Shown: positions 26,200-34,698 of the stretch, in pieces
Position numbering within the stretch: the first letter of the stretch is position 1
Layout: every line of letters begins with the position of its first letter
Assembly (NCBI GenBank): GCA_035651755.1
Contig: DASRFA010000024.1
Coordinates: forward strand, 45,897-109,896
Direction: 5' to 3'
Source: DASRFA01 sp035651755
GTDB taxonomy: Bacteria; Desulfobacterota; Binatia; UBA12015
DNA: 64,000 nt
Notes under the pieces: generated by a model
Seen by the model: only the letters and a program-made list of their open reading frames with translations
The model's database searches: none
What the model was told of the DNA's origin: nothing
Position numbers and translations under genes: made by a program

Positions 26200-27180
26200 T
26201 CAATTCGACTTCTGGCCGGCTGCGGAGGACTTGGGGGACGCATAGAGCGGCGGCGTGTAGCCGGCGGGCGGCCAGTCGCTGCACTTCATCCCGCACGTGC
26301 CGGCGCCACCGTCCGCCGCGCGAACGCACGCCGCCTCGCACTCCGACGCACCGTCGCACGGCTCGCCCGCCTTCTTCCGCGGCGCGCATCTTCCGGCGAT
26401 GCACGCGAGGCCGTCGTCGCAGCTCGTGCCGCGACATTCCTCTCCGAGCGTCGGCGGGCCGCCCGCCGCGCACTTGCCCGCCGCGCAGTGCGCTCCAGCC
26501 GCGCACTGCGCGTTCGACGAGCAGGCTCCGCCGATCGCGACCGGCGCGACGCACCGGCCGCGGAGGCAGGAGCCCGCGCACTCGGGATGGCGCGCGGCGA
26601 CGTCGGTCTGGCGCGCGTAGGTCGCGAGGATGTCGGGCGCGCCGCCGCACGTCGCGCCCGGGGGCGCGGGCGGAAGGCAGAGCCCCGGCGCTCCCGCCCC
26701 CGCGCCGCGGCAGAAGAGGCCGTCGGCGCATTCGACCGAGGAGCGGCAGGCCGCGCCGCTCGCGACCCGGCCGTGGACGATGTCGCGGCAGCCATCGGGC
26801 GTGCGCGGCATGAGGGGCGTCACCCAGCCGCAGCCCTCGAGGTCGCGCGCGGACGCGCGCTCGCACGCCTCGACGTCGGCCGCGTCGAGCGCGATCGCGC
26901 CGTCCCGCAGCGAGGCCGACAGCATGCGGGTGCATTCGCCGGCGAGGCCGCCCGCAGGGGACGTCGCGCAGCACTCCGCCTTGCGCTTCTGCGGCAGCGC
27001 CTGGAGCGCTTCGCAGAGCCGCTCGGCGAGAGGGTCGCCGGCCGGCGGGGCTTTCGCCGTCGGGGCGGACGTGGCGCCCGCCGCGCCCTTCCTCGCCGGC
27101 GCCGCCATCGCGGCGGCCGCGAGCGCCAGCACGAGAGCGGCGATCGCGGCTCCCGTCCCGAAGGATCTCGCGCAGCCCAT
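26200..27180 (-). CDS. Secreted Cys-rich protein (Dickkopf-like repeat type)
   Basis: A 326-aa protein. A signal peptide of Ala/Leu-rich residues ends near AMAAPARK. An N-terminal helical part with paired Cys (KAECCATSPAG) follows. From ~165 on come four or five Cys-rich modules of the form C-x(4-6)-C-x-x-G-L-x-C-x(3-6)-G-x-C, such as CRSSVECADGLFC and CSSNAQCAAGAHC. Similar modules are widespread in secreted proteins of Myxococcota-like bacteria; they are presumably disulfide-bonded and of unknown function. The ATG at 27180 is preferred to a start at 27240 because the signal peptide begins there. It lies in the same direction as, and upstream of, the DUF4331 gene. Confidence 0.78.
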   Translation of the reverse strand: MGCARSFGTGAAIAALVLALAAAAMAAPARKGAAGATSAPTAKAPPAGDPLAERLCEALQALPQKRKAECCATSPAGGLAGECTRMLSASLRDGAIALDAADVEACERASARDLEGCGWVTPLMPRTPDGCRDIVHGRVASGAACRSSVECADGLFCRGAGAGAPGLCLPPAPPGATCGGAPDILATYARQTDVAARHPECAGSCLRGRCVAPVAIGGACSSNAQCAAGAHCAAGKCAAGGPPTLGEECRGTSCDDGLACIAGRCAPRKKAGEPCDGASECEAACVRAADGGAGTCGMKCSDWPPAGYTPPLYASPKSSAAGQKSN

Positions 27181-27348
27181 CCGATCGGTCCTCCGCCGTG
27201 CCGCGACGTCGGCCCGGCAGGCGCGCGGGGGCCCGCGCATGCGGCCACGCGCGCACCCCGGACCCGCCTGCCGCTCGAGCGCGGTCGTCTCTGGCCCCTT
27301 TACGGGGCTGCGGCGGCGATCGGATTCGTCGCGGCGGGGGAAACCGGG

Positions 27349-29088
27349 TCAGGGGGCGATCGCGATGCGCTCCGGGTCCACGAAGCCCCAGACCGTCGGC
27401 TCGAAGTTCAGGAGCCGGTCGCTGTACGCGATCGCGATCTTCTGGCGCACGGTCTCGAGGAACGGCAGCTCCTCGTGCAGGATCTCCTGGATGCGCCAGT
27501 AGAAGCGGGCGCGCTTCTGGACGTCGAGCTCCGCGCTGCCGGCGTCGAGCAGGCGGTCGATCTCCGCCTCCCACGGCGTCGCGGGCTTCTCCTGGCGCGG
27601 GTTCCACATGTGGAGGTTGCCGCTCGAGCGCAGGAAGTTGGCGCCGTTGTTCGGCTCGGTCGAGCCGGTGAAGCCGATCAGGATCGCGTCCCAGTCGTAC
27701 GTCACGTTCAGGCGCTCGACGAGCGACTGGAACGTCTGCGGGCGGTAGTTCACCTTGATGCCGAGCTGCGTCCAGTCCTCGCGCAGGATCGCGCACATGC
27801 GCTCGCGCAGGAAGTTGCCGGCGTTGGTCGAGAGCTGGAACTCGACGCGCGCGCCGCTCTCGTCCTCGCGCCAGCCGTCGCCGTCCCGGTCGCGATAGCC
27901 GGCCTCGTCGAGAAGGCGCGCCGCGAGAGCGAGGTCGTAGCCGTAGTCCTCGATCTCGGGGTCGTGGAAGATCGCGTTCTCCTCCGAGATGTACGCGACG
28001 GCGGCCGTACCGAAGCCGTAGAAGATCGTCTCGATCATGCCGCGCTTGTCGACCGCGTGCGCGAGCGCGCGGAGGAAGCGCTTGTCGGTGAACCACCCGA
28101 GGCGCGGGTCGACTCCTCCGCCCGCCGCCTCGTCGCGCGCGTAGTGCTTGGGGTTCCGGTTGAACGCGACGAAGAGGTTCCCGGGATCCGAGCCGACCTC
28201 CTTCACCTGGATGCCGAGCGCGGCGGCGCGGTCCTGCAGGTCGGCGATCTCCTCGGGGCGCGGGTTGTAGTAGTGCGTGTGGCCCGCGAGGAAGCGGAGG
28301 CTGATCGCGTTCTGCTCGGGCACGATGAGCGTCACACGCCCTTCCAGATACGGCAGCCGGCGCCCTTCCGCGTCGCGCCGCCAGTAGGTCGGGTTCCGGT
28401 CGTACTCGATGAGCTGGGCCGGCACGTAGCGCCGCATGCGATAGGGGCCGGTCCCGATCAGCTCGCGCGGGTCCGTGTCGATTCCCCAGCGATGCGCGAA
28501 CGTCCCGTCCGCGAGCGCCCCGCCCAAGAGGTGCTTCGGGAGGATCGGCACCCCGACCGCGGCGAGGAAGGGCGCGAACGGGCGCGGGAGATCGAAGCGC
28601 ACCGTGAGGTCGTCGACGGCGACCGCGCGGATCGGCGCGCCGTCGACCGTCAAGGTGAAGCGCGCGCTGTTCGGGACCTTGTCGTCGAAGATCGCGTCGA
28701 AGGTGAAGACGACGTCCGCGCTCGTGAACGGCTGCCCGTCGTGCCACTGCACTCCGGGCCGGAGACGGAACGTGCACGACTTGCCGTCGTCGCTCCACTC
28801 CCAGCGCTCCGCGAGCACCGCCTCCGGGAGGGTCGTGCGCGCATCCGTCCGGACCAGCCCCTCGAAGACCTCGGCGAGCGCGAGGTTCGAGGTCTGGTCC
28901 GTCACGAGCACCGGGTTGAAGGTCTTCGGGTCGCTCGCGGTCGCGGTGACGAGCCGCGCGCCCTGGACCCGGCCCCCGGCCCGCGCCGGGGCGTCGTGGC
29001 TGCAGCCCGACGGACCGCCGGCGGAAACGACGGCGGCGACACCGGCGAGGGCGGCGAGCGCGAGCGCCGCCGCCGTGTGCCGTCTCAT
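27349..29088 (-). CDS. Oligopeptide/dipeptide-type ABC substrate-binding protein
   Basis: SBP_bac_5 family, 579 aa. An N-terminal signal with Cys29 in GPSGCS is a possible, imperfect lipobox. Family motifs are TFNPVLVTDQTS near the N-terminus, WSDDGKSCTFRLRPGVQWHDGQ-type sequence with the WHDG core, ADVVFTFDAIFDD, IGTGPYRM, YDRNPTYWR and FLRALAHAVDKRGMIE. These proteins bind peptides, nickel chelates or sugars for an ABC importer, but no permease or ATPase gene of that kind is adjacent. Instead its ATG overlaps the stop of the DUF4292-like lipoprotein gene (ATGA), so it is co-translated with an envelope lipoprotein. A small hairpin lies just downstream of the neighbouring start (27293-27308). 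Confidence 0.9.
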   Translation of the reverse strand: MRRHTAAALALAALAGVAAVVSAGGPSGCSHDAPARAGGRVQGARLVTATASDPKTFNPVLVTDQTSNLALAEVFEGLVRTDARTTLPEAVLAERWEWSDDGKSCTFRLRPGVQWHDGQPFTSADVVFTFDAIFDDKVPNSARFTLTVDGAPIRAVAVDDLTVRFDLPRPFAPFLAAVGVPILPKHLLGGALADGTFAHRWGIDTDPRELIGTGPYRMRRYVPAQLIEYDRNPTYWRRDAEGRRLPYLEGRVTLIVPEQNAISLRFLAGHTHYYNPRPEEIADLQDRAAALGIQVKEVGSDPGNLFVAFNRNPKHYARDEAAGGGVDPRLGWFTDKRFLRALAHAVDKRGMIETIFYGFGTAAVAYISEENAIFHDPEIEDYGYDLALAARLLDEAGYRDRDGDGWREDESGARVEFQLSTNAGNFLRERMCAILREDWTQLGIKVNYRPQTFQSLVERLNVTYDWDAILIGFTGSTEPNNGANFLRSSGNLHMWNPRQEKPATPWEAEIDRLLDAGSAELDVQKRARFYWRIQEILHEELPFLETVRQKIAIAYSDRLLNFEPTVWGFVDPERIAIAP

Positions 29089-30050
29089 GCGGGGTCTTGC
29101 GCGGCGACCCGGCCGGACGCGTCGAGGCGCAGCACGCGCGCGCCGCTCGGCGTCGCGACCGCGAAGCGGCTTGCCTCGAGCGCGGGATTGACGTCGACGT
29201 CCGAGTACGTGAGCACGGCCTCCGAATCGATCGCCTGGATCTCCACGCGGGTCGCGAACGGGCCCGCCGGCATCGCGCGATACGCCCCGAAGCGCGCGCG
29301 CAGCACGAGCTGCCCCTGACCGGTGATGCGCTCGTAGAGGACCGGCTCGAGCGATCCGGTCGCGGCGATGGTGGCGAAGCCGACGACGACGAGATCGTCG
29401 GGGTCGTCGCGGGCGGTCGCGTGCAGCAGGATCTCGGGCGCGATCGGGCCGTCGCTGCCGTCGCCGCCCATCCCGGGCGAGCCCGGGTGCGAGACCCACG
29501 CGTGCTCGAGGTCGAGCTCGGGCGCGGGCGGCAGGCCGAGGAGGAGCTCGGTCACGTCCTCCGGCGTCGCGGCGACGCCGGTCGCGGCCGCGACCGTCCC
29601 GAGCTCGGCGGCGCCGCGATAGACGACGCTCTCGCTCGGGATCAGGACGGCGAGCTCGCGCCCGTCGCTCGCGACCGCGTACGCGACCCCGAACGGCGAC
29701 AGCGCTTCGAGCCGGAACGACGAAGGGCTCTGTGCGAGGATCGCCTGCGAGGCCGTGAAGCGGTTCCGCCGGATGTCGGCGCCGCGGCGGGCGTCGACCG
29801 TCACCTGCAGCTTGCCGGTCGCGCGCAGGCTCTTGACGGCCGCCCGGCGCGCGGACACGAGATCGATCAGGGCCTGCGGGCTGTCCGGGGCGGCGCCGGC
29901 GGCCGGCGGAGGCGCCTCCGGACGGCGCGCGAGCCAGGCGCACCCCACGAGCGAGCTCGCGGCCACGACGGCCAGCAACGACGCGGCGAGCCAGCTCGCG
30001 GCCGGCGATCGGCGCCGCGGGGCGCTCCGCTGCCGGGCTGCGGCGCTCAG
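29085..30050 (-). CDS. DUF4292/LolB-like outer-membrane lipoprotein, probable CTG start
   Basis: A 321-aa lipoprotein. The reading frame contains no ATG, GTG or TTG that would leave a usable signal peptide. The only suitable codon is CTG at 30050-30048, which overlaps the upstream TPR stop as CTGA. From there the N-terminus has an Arg-rich n-region, a Leu/Ala/Val h-region and a lipobox SLVGC with Cys37. The mature part has VKSLRATGKLQVTVD and SFRLEALSPFGVAYAVASDG, which match the LolB/LolA-fold DUF4292 family of lipid-binding envelope proteins. It sits between a TPR lipoprotein and a peptide-binding protein, coupled to both by 4-nt overlaps. The fold call is good; the start is inferred. Confidence 0.75.
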   Translation of the reverse strand: MSAAARQRSAPRRRSPAASWLAASLLAVVAASSLVGCAWLARRPEAPPPAAGAAPDSPQALIDLVSARRAAVKSLRATGKLQVTVDARRGADIRRNRFTASQAILAQSPSSFRLEALSPFGVAYAVASDGRELAVLIPSESVVYRGAAELGTVAAATGVAATPEDVTELLLGLPPAPELDLEHAWVSHPGSPGMGGDGSDGPIAPEILLHATARDDPDDLVVVGFATIAATGSLEPVLYERITGQGQLVLRARFGAYRAMPAGPFATRVEIQAIDSEAVLTYSDVDVNPALEASRFAVATPSGARVLRLDASGRVAAQDPA

Positions 30051-31804
30051 AGGCTCGGCCCGGCGGGCTTGGCGGCGCGGTCCACCGTGCGGAGCTTCGC
30101 CTCGATCCGGGTGCGCTGCGACTCGTCCTCGGCCTTCTTCATCGCATCGCGATAGACGCGCTGTGCCTCGAGCTCGCGGCCGGATTGCCGGTACGCGTCG
30201 GCGAGGTGCTCGTTCACGGTCGGGTCGTCGCCCGACAGCTCCACCGCGCGCTCGAGCTGCTCGACGGCGCGCGGGAAGTCGCCGCGCTGGTAGTACACCC
30301 AGCCCAGGCTGTCGACGTAGAAGCCGTCGTTCGGGTCGATGTCGAGCGCGCGCCGGATGAGCTGCTCGGCCTCGTCGAGGTTCTGGCCCTGCTCGGCGTA
30401 GGAGTAGCCGAGGTAGTTGAGCGCGGCCGCGTTCTTCGGGTTGAGCTCGATCGCCTTCCGCATCGTGGTGAGCGAGGCGGCGCGGTCGCCGGCTTCGCCC
30501 TGCAGCGCGCCGAGCGTGAAGTGGTAGCGGTCGTTCCCCGGCTCGGTCGCGACCAGGCGCTGCGCAAAGGCGATGGCCCCGGGCAGGTTCTTGCGGTCGC
30601 GCTCGAGCGAGACCATCAGCTCGAGGATCGGCGCGGAGTCCGGCCGGACGGTGAGCGCGTTGTTCGCGTGCCGGATCGCGCCGCCGAGGTCGCTGCCCTT
30701 CTGCGCGAGGTACGCGAGCTGGAGCTGCGCCTCGACGTAGAACGGCGAGGTCGCGGGGGTCGCCTCGAGGAACTGGGTCGCCTTGTCGGTCTCGCCGGTC
30801 TCGCTGTAGATGACGCCGAGGTAGTAATTGACGCGCGCGTTCTGCGGGTCGGACCCGTGCACGAGGTTGAGCTCGGTCGCGGCGCGGTCGTAGTCGCCTT
30901 TCTCGAGGTAGATGAGCGCGATCTTGACGCGGGTCTCGCCGGGATCGGTCTCGATGCGCTCGAGCTCGCGGAACTCGGCGAGCGCCTCGTCGAGGCGCTT
31001 CTGGCCGACCAGGACGGCGGCGAGCCGCTTCCGCGCGACGGCGTTGTCGGGGTCGATGTTCAGGACGCGGCGATACAGGCCGGCCGCCTTGTCGGGATGG
31101 CCCTGCATCTCCTCGACGAGCCCGAGGTCGGACAGGATGAGCGCGGAGCGCGGGTTCCGCCGGAGCGCTTCGTTGAACTGGTGCGTCGCCTGCTCGAAGC
31201 GGCCAGCCGCGGCGTGCATCCGGCCCAGGTAGTAGTAGCCCATCACCGAGCCGGGATTCTCGCGCGTCAAGCGCTCGAGCTGCGCGACGGCCTCTTCCTC
31301 GCGCCCGGACTTGCTGAGGAGCGCGGCCAGGAAGAGGTACGCCTCCTGCGCCTTCGGATCCTTCTGGATCACGCGCTCGTAGATCTCTGCGGCCTCTGCC
31401 TCGCGGCCGAGGCCGACGAGCGTGCCGGCGAGGAGCAGCTGCGCCTCGACGTCGTCGGGCGCCATGGTCGTGGCGATCTCCGCCTGCTCGTGAGCGGCCT
31501 GGAGATCGCCGCGGCGGACGTAGAGGTTCGCAAGGCGGACGCGCAGCCGCGACTCCTCGGGATCGAGCCGCACGGCGGCCTCGAACTCGCGCGTCGCGAC
31601 GTCGTAATCGGAGTTCTGGAGCGCGACCTGGCCCTTCAGGAAGTGCGAAAGCGCCTCGTCCTCCGACGTGAGGCCGAGCTGGGCGGCGGTCGCGCGATCG
31701 AGCGGCTTGGTGGTGTGCACGCCGCCTTCGGGAGCGCGTGCGGCGACCTGCGCGCAAGCCGACAACCCGAGGAACACGGCGGCCAGCAAAAACACGCGTC
31801 CCAT
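30047..31804 (-). CDS. TPR-repeat lipoprotein
   Basis: A 585-aa protein. MGRVFLLAAVFLGLSAC is a short lipoprotein signal with Cys17, so the ATG at 31804 is preferred to one 21 codons upstream. After a linker the whole protein is TPRs, at least fourteen, for example DYDVATREFEAAVRLDPEES, RNPRSALILSDLGLVEEMQG and AALNYLGYSYAEQGQNLDEA. Large TPR lipoproteins of this sort commonly scaffold envelope or exopolysaccharide assembly machines. The downstream genes (LolB-like lipoprotein and peptide-binding protein) are translationally coupled. The specific complex is unknown. Confidence 0.88.
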   Translation of the reverse strand: MGRVFLLAAVFLGLSACAQVAARAPEGGVHTTKPLDRATAAQLGLTSEDEALSHFLKGQVALQNSDYDVATREFEAAVRLDPEESRLRVRLANLYVRRGDLQAAHEQAEIATTMAPDDVEAQLLLAGTLVGLGREAEAAEIYERVIQKDPKAQEAYLFLAALLSKSGREEEAVAQLERLTRENPGSVMGYYYLGRMHAAAGRFEQATHQFNEALRRNPRSALILSDLGLVEEMQGHPDKAAGLYRRVLNIDPDNAVARKRLAAVLVGQKRLDEALAEFRELERIETDPGETRVKIALIYLEKGDYDRAATELNLVHGSDPQNARVNYYLGVIYSETGETDKATQFLEATPATSPFYVEAQLQLAYLAQKGSDLGGAIRHANNALTVRPDSAPILELMVSLERDRKNLPGAIAFAQRLVATEPGNDRYHFTLGALQGEAGDRAASLTTMRKAIELNPKNAAALNYLGYSYAEQGQNLDEAEQLIRRALDIDPNDGFYVDSLGWVYYQRGDFPRAVEQLERAVELSGDDPTVNEHLADAYRQSGRELEAQRVYRDAMKKAEDESQRTRIEAKLRTVDRAAKPAGPSL

Positions 31805-31860
31805 TTCGCCGGTACTGGCTACCACGCCACCTGCACGCACGAAAGTGGCGGGGTGTTCGG

Positions 31861-31882
31861 TCGGCAAAGCCGAACGGGGCCC
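31861..31882 (+). repeat. Dispersed palindrome-derived repeat, copy 1
   Basis: A 22-nt sequence that differs at one position from 53061-53082. It contains TCGGC-AAA-GCCGA and continues into CGGGGCCC. It lies between the TPR lipoprotein start and the larC stop. Both copies are followed within 35 nt by a similar GCTCGC/GCGAG-type palindromic stretch, which suggests a REP-like family. Confidence 0.5.
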
Positions 31883-31939
31883 TACTCCCTGCGGTCCTGC
31901 GAACTCGCTTCGCTCGCAGCTTCAGTCATGCTGCTCGCT

Positions 31940-33316
31940 TTACGTCTCACCGACCTCGGACGCCGCGCGGAGCGCGGCCGCGAAGACGGCGGCGACGGGG
32001 ACCTGGCGGTCGCGGGCGATGCGGCGGCAGTCGTCGTACTCGGGCGCGGCGCGCGTAGTGCCGTCGGGCAGGGTGACCACCTTGACGGCGACGGCTCCGT
32101 ACTCGGTCGCGACCGTCCGGGATGCTCGCGGCAGCGTGACGCGGCTGACGGGATGCGACCGCACCCCGATCGTCGACGTCTCGCGCAGCACGACCGCGCT
32201 GAGACGGTCGCGGTCCTGGGGAGCGGCGATCACCTGGAGGAGGGTGCCGGGGCGCCCCTTCTTCATGACGATCGGCGCGAGCGTCACGTCGCGCGCGCCG
32301 GCGGCGAAGAGCGCTTCCACGGCCGCCTCGTAGAGCTCGGGGTTCATGTCGTCGATGTTCGCCTCGAGGACGACCATCTCGTCGCGCTCGGGGAGGGGTC
32401 CCGGCGCCCGGAGGCCGGCCGGCGCCCAGCCCGCCGCAGCGTCCGCGGCGAGCGTCTCCGCGAGCACGACGCGCAGGAGGTTCGGGCGGTCCGCGAGCTC
32501 GCGGTCGCCGGCGCCGTAGCCGATCGCGATCGGGCGGAGCGGCGGCGGCGGACCGGGTGTCGCGAGCGCGGCCACGATCGCGGCGCCGGTCGGCGTGACC
32601 AGCTCGCAGTCGCCGTCGAGCGGCCGGACCGGGAAGCCGCGCAGGAGCTCGATCGTGGCGGGCGGCGGGACCGGGATGACGCCGTGCTGCGAGCGCGCGA
32701 ACCCCGACCCGAGCGGCAGCGGCGACGCGTAGACGCGCTCGACCGCGAAGTAGTCCAGGCAGATCGACGCTCCGACGACGTCGACGATCGCGTCGATCGC
32801 TCCGACCTCGTGGAACTCGACGTCGTCCGCCGGCATGCGGTGGACCCGGCCTTCGGCGTCCGCGAGCGCGCGGAAGATCGCGTGTGCGCGCCGCGCGACG
32901 CCGGGTGCCAGGTCGGAGGCGGCGAGGAGCTCGCGGATCTCGCGGTAGTGCCGGTGCGGCGTGCGCGCGTCGTGGTCGTGCGCGTGCCCGCCCGGACGAG
33001 GCCGCTCGTGGTGGTCGCGATGCGCGTCCGAGTGGCCATGGTCGTGCTGGGCGTCGTGCTCGTGGGAGTGGCCGTGCTCGTGGGAGTGGCCGTGCGCGCC
33101 GGCGTCCGCACCGTCGTCGCCCGCCACGTGGACGATGAACTTCGCCGCGTCGATTCCCGAGCGGACGCGGCGCGCGAGCTCCAGGCGATACGACTCGATC
33201 CCGAGCGGCGCGAGCCCGGCCTCGAGGACCGCGAGCGGGACGCCGAGGTCGAGGAACGCTCCGACCGTCATGTCGCCGCTCACGCCGGAGAACGCGTCGA
33301 AGTACGCGATCCGCAC
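31940..33316 (-). CDS. larC: Nickel-pincer cofactor biosynthesis protein LarC
   Basis: LarC inserts nickel into the pyridinium-bis-thiocarboxylate precursor to make the nickel-pincer nucleotide of lactate racemase-like enzymes. The 458-aa product starts at GTG with RIAYFDAFSGVSGDM, the family signature. It has FHEVGAIDAIVDVVG, VPPPATIELL, ANIDDMNPE and MKKGRPGT. It is a single frame here, whereas Lactiplantibacillus larC is made by frameshifting from two. Residues 75-123 hold 18 His residues, an unusually dense metal-binding insert. The gene starts 5 nt after the ubiB-like stop, and larB lies one gene further upstream. Confidence 0.92.
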   Translation of the reverse strand: MRIAYFDAFSGVSGDMTVGAFLDLGVPLAVLEAGLAPLGIESYRLELARRVRSGIDAAKFIVHVAGDDGADAGAHGHSHEHGHSHEHDAQHDHGHSDAHRDHHERPRPGGHAHDHDARTPHRHYREIRELLAASDLAPGVARRAHAIFRALADAEGRVHRMPADDVEFHEVGAIDAIVDVVGASICLDYFAVERVYASPLPLGSGFARSQHGVIPVPPPATIELLRGFPVRPLDGDCELVTPTGAAIVAALATPGPPPPLRPIAIGYGAGDRELADRPNLLRVVLAETLAADAAAGWAPAGLRAPGPLPERDEMVVLEANIDDMNPELYEAAVEALFAAGARDVTLAPIVMKKGRPGTLLQVIAAPQDRDRLSAVVLRETSTIGVRSHPVSRVTLPRASRTVATEYGAVAVKVVTLPDGTTRAAPEYDDCRRIARDRQVPVAAVFAAALRAASEVGET

Positions 33317-33321
33317 CGCAG

Positions 33322-34689
33322 CTAGCCCGCCGCGGCGCGCCGCTTGCCGCGTCGCCGCTCCGCCGCGCGCACGCAGTCCGCGAACAGGCGGTGGTAGTTC
33401 GTCACGGTTCCGAGCTGCTGCAGGTACGAGTCGAGACCGACGAGGGCGCGCAGCAGGAATACCCGATGCCCCGGCGACTTGAACACGCGGTGCTCGAGCG
33501 CGATCGACGCGACCTGCATGGCGCGGTCGACCGACGCGTACTCGCGCGGGTCGTAGTCGCGGTCCCCGTCGATCGCGGGGCCGAAGATGAGGGTCAGCAT
33601 CCGGAGGAGCGGCTCGGGGTCGTCGTCGGGGTCGAGGAAGCCGAGCGCGACGCACGCGTGTCCCGCGGCGTCGGCGTCGTGGTCGAGGAGCGCGCGCGCC
33701 AGGCGCAGGTATGCCGAGCGGATCTCCTCGGGGAAGATGCGGATCGAGCCGAAGTCCAGGATCGCGAGCTTCGGGTGGTAGGTGACGAGGTAGTTCCCGG
33801 GGTGCGGGTCGGTGTGCAGCGTCCCGAACTCGAACACCTGCCGCCAGAGCGCCCGGAAGTACTTGACGCTCAGCCAGTCCTTCAGGCTCTGGTCGATCCC
33901 GGGCGAGAGGATGTCCGCGAGCTTGTAGCCGTCGACGTACGACAGCGTGAGGACCCGGCGCGACGTCAGCTCCGGGTGCCACCGGGGGATGATGATCTCC
34001 TCGTCGTCCGCGAACATGTCGGCGAAGAGCGCCGTGTTCCGGCCCTCGTTCTCGTAGTCGAGCTCCTCGCCGAGCCGCTCCTCGAGCTCGCGGTACACGT
34101 CCTCGACGTCGACGCGCTGCCGGAGCACGTCGCGCGCGACGAGGGTGAACGTCTGGAGGAGCGCCTTCACGTTCTTGAGATCCTGCGCGACGGTCTCGTC
34201 GACGCCGGGGTACTGCACCTTGACGGCGACGTCCTCGCCGTCCCGCAGGCGCGCGCGATGCACCTGCCCGAGCGACGCGGCCGCGAACGCCTCGGGCTCG
34301 AAGCTCGCGAAGATCTCCTCCGGCGGCTTCCCGAGCTCGCGCACGACCTGCTCGCGGATCATCGGGTACGGCATGGGCGGGACCTGCGACTGCACGACGG
34401 AGAGCACCTCGAGGACCTCGGGGGGAAAGAGGTCGTGGCGCATGCTGAGCATCTGGAGGAGCTTCATGAAGGCGCCCTTGAGCTCCTTCGAGCGCTCGAC
34501 GATCAGAAGGGCGTTCCGGAGGTGCGTGTCGAGCAGCTCGCGGCGCTGCGCGTCGACCGACTGGAACGGGCGCTTCAGCGCGTTCAGCAGGTAGCTGCTG
34601 CCGATCTGCGTCGTGAGGGTCCCGACCTTGAGCGCGCGCCGCGTCCTCCCGGTCGTCAAGTAGCTCTTCGCCGAGGGTTTCCGCGCCAC
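33322..34689 (-). CDS. ABC1/UbiB-family atypical kinase
   Basis: A 455-aa protein-kinase-like ATPase of the UbiB/ADCK family, members of which support quinone or lipid metabolism at membranes. Visible are the A-rich loop FAAASLGQVHRARL, VAVKVQYPGV with the nucleotide-binding Lys, EELDYENEGRN, HTDPHPGN (catalytic loop) and LDFGS (metal-binding Asp). The N-terminal KxGQ hallmark reads KLLQ (in GAFMKLLQMLSMRHDLFP), so its invariant Gly is replaced by Leu. The start is GTG with a TACCGT hexamer 9 nt upstream and no ribosome-binding site. It lies between larB and larC in one direction; a role in the nickel-pincer pathway is not established and is only suggested by location. Confidence 0.9.
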   Translation of the reverse strand: MARKPSAKSYLTTGRTRRALKVGTLTTQIGSSYLLNALKRPFQSVDAQRRELLDTHLRNALLIVERSKELKGAFMKLLQMLSMRHDLFPPEVLEVLSVVQSQVPPMPYPMIREQVVRELGKPPEEIFASFEPEAFAAASLGQVHRARLRDGEDVAVKVQYPGVDETVAQDLKNVKALLQTFTLVARDVLRQRVDVEDVYRELEERLGEELDYENEGRNTALFADMFADDEEIIIPRWHPELTSRRVLTLSYVDGYKLADILSPGIDQSLKDWLSVKYFRALWRQVFEFGTLHTDPHPGNYLVTYHPKLAILDFGSIRIFPEEIRSAYLRLARALLDHDADAAGHACVALGFLDPDDDPEPLLRMLTLIFGPAIDGDRDYDPREYASVDRAMQVASIALEHRVFKSPGHRVFLLRALVGLDSYLQQLGTVTNYHRLFADCVRAAERRRGKRRAAAG

Positions 34690-34698
34690 GTCGCGACG

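Noticed and set aside
22532..26245. A 1237-codon plus-strand frame
   Set aside because: Shadow of the HupE, TPR and DUF4331 genes on the minus strand; composition is that of reverse-complemented GC-rich coding DNA.
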